Notes: generated from the letters alone by a model not told the origin. DNA of 64,000 bases from Formicarius rufipectus (GCA_013399695.1 VXAU01001099.1:3644525-3708524); one strand, 5' to 3'. Numbered from the stretch's first letter, positions 12,401 through 27,400 are shown. Numbers and translations: made by a program.

Positions 12401-15400
12401 GACCCACTCGTTGTGCAGAACCACTGTGCATATTAATTTGGTCCTCATTTGGTAACAAAATAGTCTGGATTGAAAGAAGAAAGATTCAAAACTAAGAGTG
12501 CAGACTGCTGTGTCAAGATATGTCTTACTGTGAACATGAATTTTTTACTACAGTATGCCAGACAGTGTCACTCTTCAGATAACTGTCTCAGTGTTTTATG
12601 AAACAAATATGAAGAAGGTTTTTTGTGCTATCAGTTGTCCTCCCTACTTTTGTCTTAATAAAGATATATTTTGTCTAGATACAATATTAACTTTCATAAA
12701 AAAAACAGTCTAGTAGGATATGATTATCTAACATGTGGAATATAAAGGAATCACTCAATTTGAAAACAGTAAGTCTCTCTAAGGATTTTTACCAAACTGT
12801 GTACTGTTTTGAAGTTAGTTAAAAGACATCAGGCCAGTGGTGTTCAAATATTTCAGTACTTGTAATAGCAACAGAAGTATCTGTGGTTGGGCATTAGATA
12901 AACTGGAAATCAATTCTCAAGTCTGATCTTAACTATGTAACTTGAAGTTGTAGTAATTTCTTTCTATGACACAACCCCTCTTTGCTTCTGTATTTCTCAT
13001 TGCAATAAAAAGCCTGAAATATTAAACATACAAAAGAATTAAATTAGAATTTGTAAACCAGTAATAATATTGTTATGTTTTCAATGTTCTAAATCCTTAA
13101 AGTTCAGTTTAAATAAGCATCATGTACCAGCTCCTTAAACAGCGTTAGCAATGTAAACAGCATTTAAAAATGCAAGAAGTTCAACTTTATAAAAATTACA
13201 TCTGCAGGCTGTTAAAGGGGAATCTGCAAGAAATGTCAAACAATATTGTTCCTTGTGTACTCCACTGAAATAACAAGAAAGCTTCATCTGGAAACAGTTA
13301 CTGGCACAGGACTTAAATAAAGTATTGCATTGCCTTTAATGAACTAAATACCATTAAACAAGAGACAGATATAACAGTGTGCCATCCAGATGGCTTGTAA
13401 TTCAATTAATTTACCTTCTTGGGAGATGACAATAGACTTGGATGACTTGATGTCTTTGCTGTCTAGAGTCCAGGTGACAGCTGCAGGGGGATCAGAGGAA
13501 ATCCGACATTGTAAGACCAATTTTTCACCATCTACTACTTGAGCATCCTTAAGCTTCTCTGTAAAGGAGGGTGCTGTTCCTTTGCTCGCTGGTGGCTTGC
13601 TTGGTGGAGCTTTGTTTTCAGCTTTTTTTCCAATGATACCACCATCCACCACTGCACACCCATGTTCACAGTTTCTGTCGTTCTTCTCCTCTTTTTTCAC
13701 TGCTGGTTTGGCAAGGGGGGCTGGAGAGTTGGGGGTCGCGTTCTGGGCTTCCGAATTGCTGCGGGTGTTGGGTGCCGGGGTGCCAGCGCTGCCATTCTCT
13801 GCAGGTGGCTTCTTCTTGGAGCCCAGCACAGACCTGAAATCTGTCACAGCAGGTTTAGGAGGTGGCACCTTCTCTGGCAGGGGGGTTTTTGGGGTGCCCT
13901 TCTTGGCCAGGACGGAGCGGAAGTCCACCTGCTGAGGACCATGGACTTTCCTCTCCTCCTCTGACAAGGTCTTGGGTTTGACCTGCCGCTGCAGGTTTGC
14001 TCGGAAGTCCATCTGCTCGGCTGGGATTTCCTTCAGTTCCTCCTCAGAAAAACTTTTGGTGCTGACTTTCTTGCCTAAAATGTCACGGAAATCAAGTTGC
14101 TCAGCTTCCTGCTGCCTCAGGCTCTCCTCTGTGTGTTCTCGAGTCTCCACTCGCCTCTTCAGCACACCTCGGACGTCTTCCTGCTCTTCCTCAGCTGTTC
14201 TAGTTGCACTGCTGTTCTTTTTGAAGCCACTTGTTCGACCAAATATCAGTTTACCATGTTCTCCACCATCTCTTTGCTCTCCAGAGCTGGCTGTTTCCCT
14301 CCCACTATGATCAGAAAAAGAAAAGAAAGAGAGAGCCAGGAAAGGGGCTGGTTTAAAAATGTCAGGGAACAATCTCAGAGCAGGAACAAAATGTGTTTAT
14401 AGAAGGGGAGGTTGATTAGAGGAGCATACTCCATTAGTTTATTGCATCAATGATGACTTCAGGAGCCATATAAGGGCACAAACAAAAAAGATCTCCTCTA
14501 CTCTGGCTTGGTACAATGTGCTTAGCTTGTATGATGAAAACAATTTGTTGGGTCACATTTGGGGATTAGGTTGAACAGCAGCCAGCCTGGGTCTGTAAGG
14601 GCAGGGAATTAACAGAGCAAAAAATAGAACCCACCCATGCAAGTCCCTGGGAAAAATACTCACTCTCTGAGCATTTCTGCTGTGGAAGCTGAACTCTCCC
14701 GCAGCATCAGAGACACCTGGCAGCTGCATTCTCCAACTTGGTTCCTGAAATATTTAAGTGAAATCAGAAGAGGAGGTTTCTCTCTCTGTAACTTGCCTGA
14801 GCTAAGTGACTGTGTGTTGCACTAAAGCAGCTCAAACCCAGCGTGGCCTCCTCCTTTCCTAGGGCCAGCACTGAGTGGACTGAGTGGATTTGGTCCCCTC
14901 ATATTTGGAGCCAAGTTATCTCAAAGAGCTTTTACTGAACTGTTGCTATCTGCACTGGGAACAACATACTCCCTGAACAAAAATCAAAGCAATTTACAGA
15001 ATGAAACAGCTGCAAACAAACACGCTAAAGGAAAATAAATACAAAAGCTGGAAAATCAAGACAGAGGAAGGGGCTATTTTGCAAAGCTGAAAATCCTTCC
15101 AACTATGCCTACTGTTTATTTATTCAAAGCCAAGCTCTTAAGTTTTTTAATGTTAAGATATTAAAAGCCGGGTCTCGTTTCCTTCCCTCCCCCCTGGCCC
15201 AACCAATCAGCAAAACTATCTACATGGATTGCTCCAGCCTGTACATGTTTATATTAAAAAACATAAAAGTGTCACCATATATGGTGCTGAGTACTTATTC
15301 TTCCTTTTGCAGAGGAATACCATGGATGCCTTCTGGAAAGGGCTCCCATTAAAGAATTCATTTAAAGTGCTCCCCCCTCCCTGCAGCTCCCTCCCTCCCG

Positions 15401-18400
15401 CAGATATATATCATTCTTCCAGCCCCAAACAGCTCTTCTCTGCTCACAGGAGATGCCAAAAGCAAAATTTAACTCCCCCAGGGCAGCAGTTGTGTAACTT
15501 CTATTAAAAACCCAGACGTGAACTGATTGAGCACTAGAGATATCTTTTATTAGTGAAAACACTTCTGTCTTTCCCAGTTAAAGTATAAGCTTGTGAATGG
15601 GCTACAAAGTCCTGGATGATTTTTCTTATTTGAACAAAAATAATTTCTGCTGAAATTATTACTGAAAACATTTCCTGGACATGAGCAAACCACATGTGTG
15701 TTGGGGAGAGGGAGGAAGAGAGGCAGGTTTTCCCAGCTGTGTTTTCCTTTAAGAAGTCTTGCTAAATAAGAGCAACCTCAAGTTCACTTAGCCCTGAAGT
15801 TTAAAACATGGACTCGGGACAGTCTTCCTGTTAGATTGCCATAAATACCTTGTCTGGCCTTTTTTTTCAAACTGCATGGAAATACATTCCTAGATATGTT
15901 ACTGTTGGGTGTGAAAAAACCTATAATTTCACCCATTTGCAAGTTGCAGTGAAGACACACTGTAGGCAAGATCATTAACACAGATCACAGAACCACAGAT
16001 GCTGCACAAAGTTTTGTCTTTGTAATAGCAGTTAGTGCCATCACCTTTTCAGACATACTTCCCTTGCTTTCTATTGCTTTAGAAAAAGAAACAGTGGATC
16101 AGCCTAATATGAAAATCAAGCTTCAACACCACGACTGCATTGGTGGGTTTGACCAAAGTAACTGGATTGCAAAGTAAAGGCCCTGCTGGTAGGAACTTAT
16201 CTTACCTGACCATAAAAATATTAATAACAAGAAACCATAGAAATATTTTCAACACTTTTACATGCAATAAGTCGAAATATGTCCATGAGAAACTGCTATT
16301 GAAGGCAACCCATGAGGACAGCACTGAAACCACAACCCTTATTTCCTTCAGCACAAAAAACTAGATAACATCTGAATACCAAACATAAATTGTCCAAATG
16401 GCAGGAGAGGATCCGAGTCAATGCAGAGAGTATTTAACTGAGCCCTGCACTGGAGGACTGCCATTCTTGCTTCCTCTTCTGTGTGGCCTCCATTTGGAAG
16501 AAAGAGAAATAGAAAGAAGACAAATGGAAAGATAAATACAATGAACAGTATGTCATCTCCTCCCAACATACCGATTGGCATCAAAACCATGGCAGGGCAC
16601 CAACATTGCTGAAAACCTGTTGTCTTCAAACAATGCACTTCAAATTGGCCCCTTCTGCCACTATTGAAACTCATTACTTTTTTTCCTGCTTCTCAGAAGC
16701 CTATAAGAAAAGCAGCCACGCTCTGGAACTGCTCCTTCACCAGTGCTGCAGAGCTGTTGGCAGGCTGTTGGTTTAGCAGAAGATCCCTCTTGTTCAGGAC
16801 TTTAAACCAACCCAAAGCTGACAAAGGAGAAGCCATGCTTGCTGAAGTACAGACAATTTACAGCAAACATCAAATAGTGAAGCACCACTCCTCAGCTTCT
16901 GTCATGATCATATGGCAAAAATATTTGCCCACAAGAATTGTGTCACCAGTGGGAGAGGTTGAAGTAACAGAGACAGCACTGTCCCAGGAGAGGAATCTGG
17001 GGATACTGGATGTGGTCCTGACCACTGTGAAGAATAATAGCATTTCTGCAGGACCTATTTCTGCAAAGCATCCTTCCCTCTGCAAATTCTTCACATATGC
17101 AAAGAAGCAAATAAGGAAGGCAAAGTGAACCCTTCTAAAGTAAGGGCTTGGAAAATAAAGGAGTGGGGTAAGAAAGCAGGACAGCATTTTGTTCTTTCTA
17201 TTTTTAAAACCTTGGGAAGCACTTAAAAATATTGGCATGAGCGGGGCACACAAGCACCTAGATGGAAAAATGATTCAGAAGGTAGATTTTTGATCTTAAT
17301 TATGATTTCTGATTGAAGTGAATGGCTGTGATTTTAGTGACTAGACTACTGGATACAAACCTTGAATCTGTGACTGATTCATCACATCCCTGTTTAAAAG
17401 TGTAGCCTTTTCAGGGCAAGTCCTGCTCCCACTGGAATCAAAGTGAGGATTTCAGGAGGAGGGAGAACATACTTTTGTCTTCTGAATTCAGTGTCAAGAG
17501 TCTAGAAAGGTAAGTTAAAAACACAGACCTACCTTGGAGATCACAAGATGGAAAAAGAGAAACAAGCCAAGAAAAACTAAGAAGGACTGGGTGGTTTAGA
17601 TGCTCAATTCAATCAAGAATAATTCTGGAAACTTGGTAAATAATTTCATGTTTATGCAATTCCAGAATCTAGGCAAGGCAAAAATGCACAGGGGCAGTTA
17701 GAAAAAAACAGAGCTTTGCAGTTCACCAGCACATCTTCAAGCCTTTCATGTCTCTGCTGCTTTGAATCTTGGCCATAACAATATTACTTGTGCAGCTTGA
17801 GGTTCTCCATGTTGGCATTTTATCAACAAAACCCCAGACACAGACAGATCTCAGTGCCTCTGTTATTCTGGAATAATGACAGACATGGAGAAAACCTATG
17901 CTTAGGAGCTATGCTGTAAAGAAGTGCCTGAAAGTGTTGACTTTTGCAGGACTGTTCTGTAGAATACTCATGCACAGGACTTATCTTCAAAATGTCAAGG
18001 AATAATAATAATAATAATAAAAAAAACCAACACCAAAAACAAATAAAACCCCAGCTGCAAAGCCTGAGGCAGTTATAAAAATAGCTCTCTGTCCTATTGT
18101 GGGATCAGTTTTCCCTGGAATGGCTTTTATGTTCAAAATATCTTGAAATACTAGTTTCTTGGCAGAATCTACTCAAATATTTTCACTGAACCTTAGTCTT
18201 ATTGTCTGCATGTCCCTAGGAAGCACTCTTTGGAGGAACAAGAGAAAAAGCACTTTTAAGTATAGCTGGGGGACACACTGAAATTTCCTACCAGCCTACC
18301 AAGTGGGAAACAAATACTGAAGAGCAAATTAATATTTTTTGAAGAATGAACTCAAAGGGGCAGTGAAGCTGATCCCCAGTTATAGCTGGTGCTTCAGAGC

Positions 18401-21400
18401 AGGTAACTGCAAATCCTCAGAAGGAGGTTTTGCAACTTTCCTGTGAGTTAAATGGAGAGAAAGTCCAGACTCCATGAAGCTTTAACCCCAAAGAAAGCAA
18501 CTAATCTACTGGATCACAACATCACAACTTCAGCAGACATAAAGCAGAGCAGCTCTACTGGCTTCAAAGAGGATGCACTAATTTACCTCACTTGAATGTT
18601 TTGCCAAAAGGTTTTTATACGTGAAAGACCAATCATTTTATTTGCATTCTACAGCACTGAGGGGGAGAATGGAACAAGAAGGGGTCACAGATTTCTTGTC
18701 TAAAAATAGACAATGTGTTGATAGCAGAAAACAAGGTTTTCAAACTGTATTTTACAGAAAGACAGAACTGATTTGCTGTTCAGTGCAATGAAATGTAATC
18801 TGTCAACTGCTCTTTATATGACCTGAATTGCAGAGTATTTGAGGTACTACTGATTTATAAAATGAATATTTACCTCTGAATTGAAGCAGATTTTCCAAAT
18901 CTCTAAATAAAGACTAATCAACACTAACCAAACTTGTATGGAAGATGGAGTGGGGGCAAAGAGAAAGGTTAACAAAGCAGATGATTTGTTCAAGGGACTG
19001 CAGGAGGATTTGTGAGGTCTCTGATGTTGACTGTGCTGCTATAAAGGTTTTGCTCATCTAACAGTCTCTGCCCAGTTCTCACAGTTTCTTTGCTTACATC
19101 TCCCTTTATGATGCACACACTGTGTGCAAGAATGTGGAGAAGTCATACTGGAAGGATGCGAAGGATGGGAGAGGAAAGACATGTCTGTGTTTTTATGAGT
19201 TAAAAAAGGGCTTATTTCAAGCATCTTGCAGGCTGTAAAATGGGCAAATTTCAATGGATGAACTTCAGTAGTGGGTAAATCTGTTCTTTTTATATTTATG
19301 CAACACCATTCCTCTAGGCTTGAGACATAACAGGCTCAATGGAACATTATTAGAACAATTAAAGTGAAAAATACAAATGTTGAGGAAGCAGAGGTTTGTG
19401 TAGATTTAAAGCAAGGACCAGGAGAGAGTACAATGACTTCTCTCTTAAAAGTCAAACACAGCAGTCTGCTAAATAGTAAAAGGCAAAACAAAACTGTATT
19501 CCAACTGATGCTATGGGATGGTAAGACAGAAAGCCAGTGAGCAATCACTGCTGGATCACTGTAGGATCACACGAGGCCACACACCCTTGTCAGCTCACTC
19601 TCATTAAAGGAGAAAGAACTAGCAAGGGACAAACACATCTTTTGTTAAACCCACGTTTTTAAGACTAAATATTTAATTTGTGAGCAGCCAACACACAAGG
19701 AGAGTAGCGGAGGTATTAGGATAGAATTTAGAATTTAAGAATACTGGAGAAGAAAATTGGAAAATAATTGACACTGGTAGGAAACCACGCCCAGATGAAA
19801 TTAAGGGAGTTGAAGGAGTGATTCCTTAAAAGCAGCTTTGCAACATGCTTCTAAAATTAATATGTGAAAAGGAGATGCACATTTTATTTGAAATGGAAAT
19901 GATTATGTTTTAAAATATTATACTGCCAACTCCTCTATAAACTCTTCAGGGAATTGACTTGTCTTTCCTCAGTTATTCCATACTTTTAATGGACTTGGTA
20001 GGCGTTTTTGAGAGGAAGCCACTAAATGCAGCTCTCTTCTCAGGTAGTTAAGACTGTTTCTGAGTATATAAACAATTCTCAATCAAGTATTCAAGACAAA
20101 TGCAGACAGTTTGACAGCTATTTAGACAAGTCTATTTAGTATTGAAAATTATTTTAGGTCTCTTGCAAACTTGAAATTATACAGCTGACTTTTGGCTCCT
20201 TGCATATTCCCCAGGCCATTACTTCTCTGTTAGTCATTGTACACAAGCAGCTACCTAAAAGCATATGGCTTTTTGTTCCCTGAACAGTAACTGGAATTTT
20301 ATAAATGACAGCAGGATAAAATGAGGTATCAGCATTCCCTTTGCTCTAACTGCAGCACAGTTTTGCTCATTGTGGATTAGGAAAAGCCAACATGAATGCA
20401 CTGATCTTTGTGGGATCTCCAGTAAAAGGATTAGGGAATAACTGAAACTCACATGTAATCTGCTGTGTTGTTTTCTGGCTACATTACTTTTTCTCACCCT
20501 CCCACAAAATTGTTCTCATCTGCTGATTTTCTGAGATTATTTTCTAAGTGTACATTCAAGAGTCAGGATATTGTCAGGTTTCCACTTTGAAAAATGTCTC
20601 CAGTGACGAGTTTGGCCTGAGTGATCACCAACCACACCTGATCATCACTGCCACTTTCCTACATCAGCCCCAGCAAAGTCTTCCACAAAGCCCTCCTGGC
20701 TCTTCTTTCTGTCCTCTCTCCTTCTTCCATCCCTGAAGTTTTGCTGAAATATCTCACTCTCTTTCAGTTCAGGTGAAACCAGCAGCATATCACAGGAGCA
20801 GATGCCCATGGCACACACACCGAAATGTGGAAATGTCCCAGCGGAAGGTGGCACCTCTCACAGCTTCTGCTCTCTCCCACAGAGGTTACTGAGCTCAGGG
20901 AATTTGAACTGGCATTTCTGATCCCACCAGGGATATTGAGAGTCAGAAACACCACTGATCCCCGAGACACAGATGCAAGGATTTATGCAGACATGACCTG
21001 CAAAAATCAGCATTGGTAACATCCTAGATGACCTGGGATGATTGTGAACAAACCAGTTGTTCTGAAATGAGCCAGTTCCCAATTTATTGCAGACTATCAA
21101 GGGCCTCAATCCACTGAACAACTTATTTGCAAGGTCACAGCAGATATGGCTTTATCTACACAGTTAGTAATAAGATTTGAAATTAAGTGTAGAAATACTT
21201 CACTGTAGGAGATCTTGATATTCAAGAGCTGTAATTTTCTAAAGCACCTTTTTCTGATGAAAAGTGAGTGCCTTGTTGGACTTTAAATACTAAAGTATTA
21301 CTAAAAATTACTAAGTTTAAATACAAAAATACTACTGAAGCTACTCTGTGTCTGCCTGTGGTAGTCTGTGGAAACATACCTTCAAAGTAGGCAACTACAC

Positions 21401-24400
21401 AGTGGCACATCCATCATTTGGGTCACACTGGTTGGAAAATAAAACTAACTATAAAAAATTAAACTCACTGTTCAGAGGCTAAATGCATGGAATGTATTAA
21501 GAATTGCCCTCCTACCTTTGTGTTAAGGAGACATGAGTAATTTATTTGCAAGCAGGCAAAGGACAGTTGAGACTAATCCATCTGGACTAAAATGTTAGTG
21601 TGTGGAGCAGAGCAGGAAATTTTCTTTCAGTGCAATGGATTTGAATTTCCGTGATGACGAAATAATTTTAATAAAGAAAGCCACAAATATTAGCCAAGTA
21701 AGGCAAGACATCTCTGCACAGTAAATAGCATAGAATGAACATCAGTTTAAAGTTGTACAGTGTGATTTCTATAATCACATCCATGATATATTTACACCCA
21801 ATCTTCACCACTGGAGGTGGAAAATGCTGTGGCACTTTCTACAGCGTAAAGAACCAGCAAATGTGATTCTTTATTTAAAGGACAGTTATTTTACCAGAAT
21901 AAAATAAAATTCAATTCAAAACACCTCTTCCAGGTTTTGTAGGAATGACAAGACGTTCAAAGCATAGGGGTTCTCATTTCAGAGATATGGCAGAAAAATG
22001 GGAATACAACTTGCATACAAAATTCCAGCATTTCAAACATGGCCAGGAAACACTTTTTTCCATTAAAGGTATGGATCAAAATCTTGTGCAACAGCCCTTC
22101 CTGGTCAGGTTGTTCCCATGGGAAGCAGGCATCCTTACAAATACCTAGAGAGATACCAAAAATGATAAACAATAGCTCCAAACTCAAGATACTGATTATC
22201 GTTTCCCTTGCTAGAAAGCAATGACACTTTCCACACTGCTGCCACAAGGCCCTGTTTTTCAGGACACCAAAAGAAAACCATACTTCTTTGTCCTTTCTTT
22301 GCTCACTCTCCTTGTGCTTTCTCTTTCCTCTTTGAGTTTTATTAGTCCTTTTCATCCCTCAGAAAGATTTTGCTCCTTTAGTACCTTAATGTTTCACATG
22401 AATAGAACGGAACTCTTCCTTTCTTCAGGTGGGAATTTCAATTAGAGGGTAAATGTAACTAATTGCTCCAAGGGAAAAAGGTTCTTCCCAGCAAACATAC
22501 CTGAGCTGAATTTCATACTGCCCTGCATGACGAGACTGCACATTCCTCAAGACCAGTGTGAAGATGTCTTCATTTTGCAGGATTTCACATGCTGCTCCTG
22601 GCATTATTTCTTGCCCATCTTTGAACCAGTGAACAGTGGGGAAGGGATCTCCAGCAATGGCACAGGATATAAGGACATTTTGTCCTGGAGCTGCTGTCAC
22701 TGATCTCGGTTTGCTGATGAACCAGGGCTGAATTCCATCCTGAGGTTCTGCAGTTTACAAACACAGATCACAAATCAGAACAAAATGCCAAGTTTGAATG
22801 TAACTACTAAGCTAACTAATTTCAGGGAAAGCAATCACAGGCAAGGAAAGTTATTTTGGACATGCAGAGTGTAAGTTTTAAATCTGAAAATAGGTCAGGC
22901 TTTAATTTTGGAAATAACTTGTGTTCATACTCAAATTAATCACTTATTTGACACTTTATTGGCTTGATCCGGGCTTATATTAAGAGCAAAACAAAGGGAC
23001 TTTAAAGCTGCCCTAAAAGGAGTCTTGGAGATTTGTCCTCAGAGAATATGGGTAGGAATAGCTTTAAGGGAAAGTAACAGTACTATGACTGCTGTGCAGT
23101 TGAGAGCTCATGTAATAAATCATCATTAACATTGAATAAAATTGCATTTAATATAGAAGACTGACCCTGAGGTTAGATCTCAAGAGGGCTTAGAGGATAG
23201 GGGAAGGTCTGAATTCAGAGCAGACAGCGACAGCAGACTGCAGACCCATCCCTGGAGGCACAGTTCTCTCAAATACTGCAGATAAGATACTTTACATTAA
23301 AAATAACAAAAGTGTCTCACTAATTTCCAATAATTCTCAGTAATGACTATGAGAAAATGTCAGCGTACAGTAAGATTAGATGAAATCCCCTGTCACAAAG
23401 GTAGTGAATGCCCAGTCATAGGAAGTTTGCAGGTACCTCAGTGTTTAGTGTGGGATTTACATCTTATGTGGGGATTTGAAGGCAAATTTTTTGCAGCTAG
23501 TTCTCATATTGCAGAAATCATGTGTTCCTCACCTGCTACCAATACAATGGTAACATTAAAGCCAGGATACCTCACTCCTGGACAGCCTTTCCAAGTACTA
23601 AGGGCTTCAGTCAGAAATAAAAACATAATTAAAAAGTTTATTTCAAGTCCATAGCTAAGTAAGCTTGATAGCTATAATCTGCAGCTGCATTTAGCAGAAG
23701 TTTAGCGCTGTCCCTAGAAATAGGACTCAGGAATGCATTTTTGAAATAGTAACATGATGTTCCAGAGTGAAAAGATTTTTTTTTAAAGCTGCTTCTGCTC
23801 AATATCCTTTTTAATTCGGATGCAGAGACTGAGAACTCATAGCATCCTTCACAGCAAACCTTATAAACACTCATGTACTTTAAATAGACACTCAGCTTGC
23901 ACATTAGAATTATTTCCTTTTAGCATTTTGTAAGGTGTAGAGGAACTTTATACCTTGAACTGTCAACGTAGCCTGGGTTTGACTTTCTCCTACTTCATTC
24001 CAGGCTTCACAGGTGTATTTGCCTGTGTCTTCAGGGAACACCTCCTGGATGTAAAGACTGTACTCATTGCCCTTCTTCTCAAAGTGGAAATCTTCTGTCT
24101 CCTGGATTTCTTTCCCATTATGCAGCCAGATAATTTCAGGAGGTGGGTTAGCTGCAAATTAGGAAACAACAAAAATCAGAGACACACAAAAACCTGCCAC
24201 ATGTTGATTAAGAAAATTAATAAGGTTGATTGTTTTTTTGCCACCTGATTCTGCAATTTCATTTTCAAAACATTCAGGAATTTCATTAATTCTTTCTCTG
24301 TAATGTGGAATAGTCTTATTACAGTTAAAATAGAAATGAATAAGGGAAGCATGTATACACCAGACAGGGAGAATGAGTTCTAGACCCCACAAAGGTGGTG

Positions 24401-27400
24401 ATCAAGAGTTTCTGTTACCAAAGCTCATCCAAGGACTGCTCTTTTCTACAGCACTAATCTTACTCCAGCTGACAAGAATTCAGTCTTGCTCAGTTCACAA
24501 AAAAAGCTGTTAAAAATCCACTGAGATTTAGTTTTAGTTCAACAGCAGAACCCAGTAATAAACTTACATTATTGTATCGTTCCAATAAAGAAACACTTGT
24601 ACAGGTCTGAACACATTAACACTGGACAATGGTCATCCCCCTAAAGATCGTGTTAGACAAATGTAGCTTTTAAGGAACTGGTTCCTAGAAATATTATTTC
24701 CAAATGAAAAGATACCTGCTAAAAAGATGGAAAACCCCCACAGATTTCACAGCAGGACTGAAGTTTTTTTTAAATAACCCTGTCCTACAGTTACACACCT
24801 GATACCTCCACAGTCATTATCACTTGACTTCCATCCATGACTTTGAGGTCAGTCAGGCCCTTAAGGAAGATAGGTGCAAAAGTCTTGTTTAACTTGGCAG
24901 CCTGTGCACTTTCTGCCTTCTTGCTGCTCTTCTTTTCTGTGAAGTTAAAAAAGAATAAAAAGGGTCTCTTACTGGAATTTTCATGACAAATTGACCTTAG
25001 ATTCAACATGATTTTGAGACAGTGGTTTTGTTTCAGCTTTCAGAAGGCAAAAATAACTGAAACTACCCAATAGATCTGTTTTAATTTGCCAGTATTCCAA
25101 GCTGAAAGACAAAAAATGAGAATAGAACTGTCTTTGTTCCAGGTATCCTCTTACATCACAGTTAAGACATATCCTAGAGTATTACTGAGAAATTACACTC
25201 AATTTCCCAAAATACACAAGCTCAGGTGAGAAAACCCCAAAACAACACAACAACTTGTAACCAACAAGTCAATGCCTTTAATCACTGCTAAGCTCACATA
25301 AAGGTCTTAAGGTATGTTGCCAGTTGCTATTCTCATGATGGATGAATTAAAAATGTAAACTCACAGGAATACAGGATTTGTAACTCTGTAAGAAACTACA
25401 AATCATTTAATTTGTTAGATGGCCAATATCAAAGAGATTTGAGTTCACCACACTCCTCTCCTGTATCTCACTTAGGCAACTGATTGATGATGGGAGAGGT
25501 GAAAGCTGAGGTTATCAATTTATATCACAAAACAAACTTGGATTAGGACTTTTTTTTTTCTTCTCAGGCTGTAAAATCAAATGCTGAGTGCTGGAATTAA
25601 ATTAGTCACTCTTAAAAATAAAATCTATCTGTGATATGTTGCTTCCAGTTTCCACAGTAGTCTTGGACTCGGGGGTTATGAAGCAAGACCATCTAGCTGT
25701 GATCTACATGGTACAGGAAACACAATCCTGCTCTACAAACCTGAGCAAAGAGAGCTCTGAAGCCAAAGTAGTGATCATGACCAAATGTAAGAAGTCATAA
25801 ATATTTATCGGTCACTTGGATACACTTCTTGATTTGTTTGGTTTGTATTCAGACCTTTTACGTCTTGCCTTTAAAATGCCAACCCTACGTTCTAGCCATA
25901 CATGAAAATAGCATTATTTTGCTCATTCCCACCTTTTAAATTTTCAAAGGTATATCAAAAACATCTGAAATAGTATTACAGCAACAGAAAGTGCCAGGCT
26001 GGAGGAAAACCACAATTGATAAAATTGGTGATTAGAAAAAACACCAGTGCAAGCCCACTGAACCTCCTGGAGGCAAAAAGTTAAGTTTGTCCCAGGGTAA
26101 TTTGAGCTCAGTGTAAATTTGGAAGCTGCCTGGAGGGGAAGTTTTTCCTTTTCTCTAGCAAAGGTTTTTCTAGCCAAAATTTTGTCTCGCTGGCTTATGT
26201 TGTAGGTCTTTTCTTGGCACTGAGCAGTGAGACACTGATTCATGTGAGAATGGAAACACAGGACCTGACTGAGACCCACTGGGACCAGTGTCACGGTCCT
26301 GCTGCTCCCAAGTGTCTGATTCACCATCAGACCATACTGATCAGTCTGAGAGCTTCCCACAGCACCTGCTTGTAAGTGACCAATGCTGTAAAGAAAATAG
26401 CCAGGAAGGTGGGTGAAACTTCATCTACAGCAATAAACTGCTGTGGTTCACCATATCCCTCTGTTTTGTGATGTTTACTCAGGGAAAGGGCTCCAAACAA
26501 CTGCTTGTTTGTGTCAGGCAATGTCAGCACACGGTCCCTCACTGCTCTGATGCCTTGCAGAAAATCCCATTGTCCCTCAAAGTGGAACAGGCCTGTGGGG
26601 AAAAGCAGAACCCATATAATGGAAAAAGGGAGGAAAAGAAGATGAAGAAAGGAGGAAAAGATAAAAAAAATCAAGAAAATAGTAGGACAGAAGGAGGCAC
26701 AAGAAAAAAAAATGCTCCTGTTATCCCTTTTACTGAAATAATTAATAACATTGCAAATCTATGTATGTAATAAATGGAAAGAAGGGAAATGAAAACAAAA
26801 ACACAGGTGTGGCTCTAAACCAACAGAAAAACAGACCTGGGTTCTGATTAGAAAAGTTCAGGTCTTCAGAGAGGGACAGATAACAAGAGCTAACAGTGAC
26901 CAGGAGATCAATTTGCTTGTAGTGGCTGTGGCAGCAACTCTCCCACCCAGACCGAGCTGCCTCCAGCAGAGCCCGGCACAAACAGCACTGAGTCTGAGCA
27001 GCTCTCCACATCCCTCACAACTGGCTCTTTGCTCTATTACACTGACCTGACTGCTGCATGTAGTCTAAATAAACAGATTTTTATAATCTAGGAAGACAAT
27101 ACAGCATAACATCCTCATCTTATTAAAAAGAAATGTGTGAGCAACTACAGAAGGAACAGAGAAAACTCATTTCCCAAAAGGAATTTTTCAGGAATGCTAA
27201 CTCCTCCAAAATATGTGCTGCAGAAATGAAAGATTCATGTATTGGAATAAAACCACCTTCTTACAGAGAGCTGCATAAACATTAAAAGGAAGCAAAATAA
27301 TTCACAGTAATTGCATACATGAATCACAAACCCAGCGGGTTTACAAAAGACATTAAGCCTCAATGTTTCTAAGTTACCTCAGGCAGATGTTGGAGAGAAG

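Larger units (their letters stand above)
3409..13414 (-). other. MYLK: MYLK intron, 10.0 kb
   Basis: AT-rich intron between the two Ig7 exons. It holds A-rich tracts (8026-8167), a poly(T) run (10256), a short duplication (11027) and a weak CTCF-like core (11351). Open frames at 4502-4948 and 11534-11830 match nothing I know. Confidence 0.85.
14745..22500 (-). other. MYLK: MYLK intron, 7.8 kb
   Basis: The CArG box at 15275 and the AAT microsatellite at 18002 are the only features I can name. An open frame at 16664-17128 (154 codons) has no recognisable product. Confidence 0.85.

Noticed and set aside
13539..14402. Several 100-140 codon open frames on the plus strand
   Set aside because: Shadows of the large MYLK coding exon on the other strand.
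16664..17128. 154-codon open frame on the plus strand
   Set aside because: Product unlike any family I know; no promoter, splice or conservation evidence. Frames of this size occur by chance in 64 kb.
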